DNA of 19,291 nt from Rhodospirillaceae bacterium (GTDB lineage Bacteria; Pseudomonadota; Alphaproteobacteria; Micavibrionales; Micavibrionaceae): assembly GCA_003452275.1 (NCBI GenBank), contig DMIT01000091.1, positions 1 through 19,291 of the forward strand. The letters run 5' to 3'. Under the pieces are notes generated by a model, which saw only the letters and a list, made by a program, of their open reading frames with translations, was not told where the DNA came from and did no database searches. The translations under genes and the position numbers were made by a program. Positions 17,053 through 19,291 of this stretch are shown piece by piece. How positions within the stretch are numbered: the first letter of the stretch is position 1; every line of letters begins with the position of its first letter.

Positions 17053-19291
17053 ATGTCCAGATTTTTTATTGATAGACCTGTTTTCGCATGGGTGATTGCA
17101 ATTGTCATTATGATGGCGGGGGCTCTTGCCATTGAAACTTTGCCGATCGAACAATATCCGCGGATTGCGCCGCCATCGGTATCCATCAATGCCTCTTATC
17201 CCGGGGCATCGGCGGAAACGCTTGAAAACAGTGTAACACAGGTTATCGAACAAAAACTGACGGGGATCGATCATCTGCGATATTTCACATCATCCAGCGA
17301 TTCATCGGGAACGGTTTCAATTACATTGACCTTCGAACCCGAAGCAGATCCCGACATTGCACAGGTGCAGGTGCAGAATAAATTACAATCCGCCCTGTCA
17401 CTTTTGCCTCAGGAAGTCCAACAACAAGGTGTAACGGTAACCAAAGGCCGGACAGGCTTCCTTATGGTGGCCGCCTTTTATTCCAAAGACGGTAAAGTCA
17501 ACCAATATGCGATTGCCGACTATTTGAATTCAAACGTGGTTGATCCGATCAGCCGTGTATCGGGTGTGGGTAACCTGACATTATTCGGTCAACCCTATGC
17601 GATGCGTATCTGGCTCGATCCCAATAAAATGAACAGTTATAGTCTGGATACCAGTGACGTCCGCGCAGCGATCACCGCACAAAATGCCGACGTCTCGGCG
17701 GGTCAATTGGGCGGGATGCCTGCGGTTCAGGGCCAACAATTAAATGCGACCATTATGGCTCAATCCCGATTGAGGACAGTCGAGGATTTTGAAAAAATCA
17801 TGATCCGCGTCAACGAAGACGGATCACAAGTCCGTTTGAAAGATGTGGCGCGGGTTGAACTGGGCGTTCAGAATTACGACATTGTCGCGCGGTTTAACGG
17901 CCTTCCGGCTGCGGGAATGGCGATTACCCTTGCCACTGGTGCGAATGCGCTGGAAACGGCGCGGCTTGTCAAAAAGCGCCTCAGCGAGCTTGCGGAATTC
18001 CTGCCACCGGGGGTAGAGATATCCTATCCTTACGACACCACTCCCTTCGTAAAAATTTCGATTGAAGGTGTCGTCCATACATTGCTCGAAGCCATCGTTC
18101 TGGTGTTCCTTGTCATGTATCTTTTCCTGCAAAATTTCCGCGCGACACTTATTCCGACCATTGCGGTGCCAATTGTCCTGCTCGGGACATTCGGCATTCT
18201 GGCCATGTTCGGCTTCACCATCAATACTCTCACCATGTTTGCGATGGTACTGGCCATCGGATTACTGGTCGATGACGCGATTGTGGTGGTCGAAAACGTC
18301 GAACGGGTGATGAGCGAAGAAGGACTATCCCCGAAAGAAGCCACGCGCAAATCAATGGATCAGATCACAGGCGCATTGATCGGGATTGCGCTGGTATTGT
18401 CCGCAGTGTTCGTGCCGATGGCTTTCTTCAGCGGGTCTACGGGTGCGATTTATCGCCAATTCTCGCTGACCATCGTCTCGGCCATGGGACTGTCGGTGGT
18501 GGTGGCGCTTGTCCTCACCCCTGCCTTGTGCGCAACGATCCTGAAACCGGTACAGAAAGGCCATATCGAAGCCCAGACAGGCTTCTTCGGCTGGTTCAAC
18601 CGTCTATTCAACAAAAGTCGCAAAGGATATCACAGCAGTTCCGGTTACGTGGCCCAACGCGGCAAACGGTTCATGGTTGTTTTTGTGATTTTGGTGGGTA
18701 TCCTCGGCTACCTGTTCATGCGCATTCCGACATCCTTCCTGCCCGAGGAAGATCAGGGCAGGATGTTCGTTCAGGTTGCGACACCATCCGGTGCGACCTC
18801 TCAACGGACACTGGAAAGCGTTAAGAAAGTTGAAGATTATTTCCTCAATCAGGAAAAAGATAACGTGGATTCCCTATTTACCGTGGTGGGATTCAGTTTC
18901 GCGGGCCGCGGGCAGAATTCCGCCATGGGCTTCGTGAACCTCAAACACTGGGATCAACGTCAGGGCGAAGGCCAAAGCGTTCAGGCCATCAGCGCGCGGG
19001 CAATGATGGTTTTATCTGCGATTAAAGATGCCAATATCTTTGCTTTCTTCCCGCCTGCAGTGACCGAACTGGGGAATGCATCCGGTTTTGATCTACAGTT
19101 ATTAGATCAAGGCGGTTTAGGACATGACGCATTGGTTGCCGCACAGGGACAATTGCTCGGCATGGCATCGCAAGATAAAATGTTATCAGGTGTGCGCCCG
19201 AACGGTCTATCGGATGTATCGCAATATAAAATCGATGTCGATCATGAAAAAGCGCAAGCTCTGGGTGTCTCGATCTCCGATATCAATACCA
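17053..19291 (+). CDS. acrB: AcrB-type RND multidrug efflux transporter (partial, cut by right edge)
   Basis: The visible 746 residues are about 70 percent of the usual 1030-1050. The protein is a proton-driven inner-membrane trimer that exports drugs, dyes, detergents and bile-like compounds through AcrA and an outer-membrane channel. The N-terminus [17 protein letters not shown] is typical of HAE1-family RND pumps. The proton-relay aspartates in '[16 protein letters not shown]' fall at residues 407 and 408, the same numbers as in E. coli AcrB. The switch-loop region '[16 protein letters not shown]' also closely matches E. coli. The fourth and later transmembrane helices of the first half are visible, while the second membrane half with the relay lysine is beyond the edge. 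A GAAGG ribosome binding site lies ten bases before the ATG. No tolC homologue is visible; it may follow outside the window. Confidence 0.95.
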   Translation, partial: MSRFFIDRPVFAWVIAIVIMMAGALAIETLPIEQYPRIAPPSVSINASYPGASAETLENSVTQVIEQKLTGIDHLRYFTSSSDSSGTVSITLTFEPEADPDIAQVQVQNKLQSALSLLPQEVQQQGVTVTKGRTGFLMVAAFYSKDGKVNQYAIADYLNSNVVDPISRVSGVGNLTLFGQPYAMRIWLDPNKMNSYSLDTSDVRAAITAQNADVSAGQLGGMPAVQGQQLNATIMAQSRLRTVEDFEKIMIRVNEDGSQVRLKDVARVELGVQNYDIVARFNGLPAAGMAITLATGANALETARLVKKRLSELAEFLPPGVEISYPYDTTPFVKISIEGVVHTLLEAIVLVFLVMYLFLQNFRATLIPTIAVPIVLLGTFGILAMFGFTINTLTMFAMVLAIGLLVDDAIVVVENVERVMSEEGLSPKEATRKSMDQITGALIGIALVLSAVFVPMAFFSGSTGAIYRQFSLTIVSAMGLSVVVALVLTPALCATILKPVQKGHIEAQTGFFGWFNRLFNKSRKGYHSSSGYVAQRGKRFMVVFVILVGILGYLFMRIPTSFLPEEDQGRMFVQVATPSGATSQRTLESVKKVEDYFLNQEKDNVDSLFTVVGFSFAGRGQNSAMGFVNLKHWDQRQGEGQSVQAISARAMMVLSAIKDANIFAFFPPAVTELGNASGFDLQLLDQGGLGHDALVAAQGQLLGMASQDKMLSGVRPNGLSDVSQYKIDVDHEKAQALGVSISDINT

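Overview
The window looks like chromosomal DNA of a Gram-negative bacterium of the Pseudomonadota, most likely an alphaproteobacterium. The reasons are an overlapping tamA-tamB pair, a tesA/ybbA/ybbP esterase-ABC cluster in the layout known from E. coli, and an acrR-acrAB RND efflux locus with a classical AcrR-type operator. The taxonomic call rests on gene content only, because no rRNA or other marker gene is present. Base composition is uneven. The left end is AT-rich (one sampled 60-base line at 841 has 20 G/C), while the efflux region is much richer in GC (one sampled line at 16441 has 39 G/C).

Left part (1-6101). A very long minus-strand gene (2559 to the left edge, 853 codons, still open) encodes a putative zinc metallopeptidase with M48-like motifs. 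Upstream of it on the same strand lies a single-domain THUMP/class I methyltransferase of the RlmL (23S rRNA m2G) type. After an AT-rich 513-base gap comes a plus-strand gene for an unrecognised membrane protein with two membrane-pair plus soluble-domain units. A further 381 bases without a convincing gene follow.

Middle part (6102-15136), an envelope cluster. On the minus strand the order of transcription is tesA (periplasmic SGNH esterase), tamA (Omp85 barrel protein), tamB (inner-membrane-anchored AsmA-like protein); tamA and tamB overlap by one base. Divergent from tesA are ybbA and ybbP (LolD-like ATPase and large FtsX-type permease), overlapping by four bases. TamA appears to carry a lipoprotein signal peptide, which is unusual for this family.

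Right part (15137-19291), an efflux locus. A TetR/AcrR-family repressor gene runs on the minus strand, its stop codon directly abutting that of ybbP. It diverges from acrA and acrB on the plus strand. The divergent intergenic region has a 32-base near-palindrome that overlaps promoter-like elements and closely resembles the E. coli AcrR box. acrB is cut by the right edge after 746 codons. The expected logic is local repression of acrAB, and probably of acrR itself, relieved by ligand binding to the repressor.

I see no tRNA, rRNA, CRISPR array, insertion sequence or phage gene. Most of the window is conserved envelope and efflux machinery. The parts least explained by known systems are the large metallopeptidase-like protein, the duplicated membrane protein and the lipobox on TamA.
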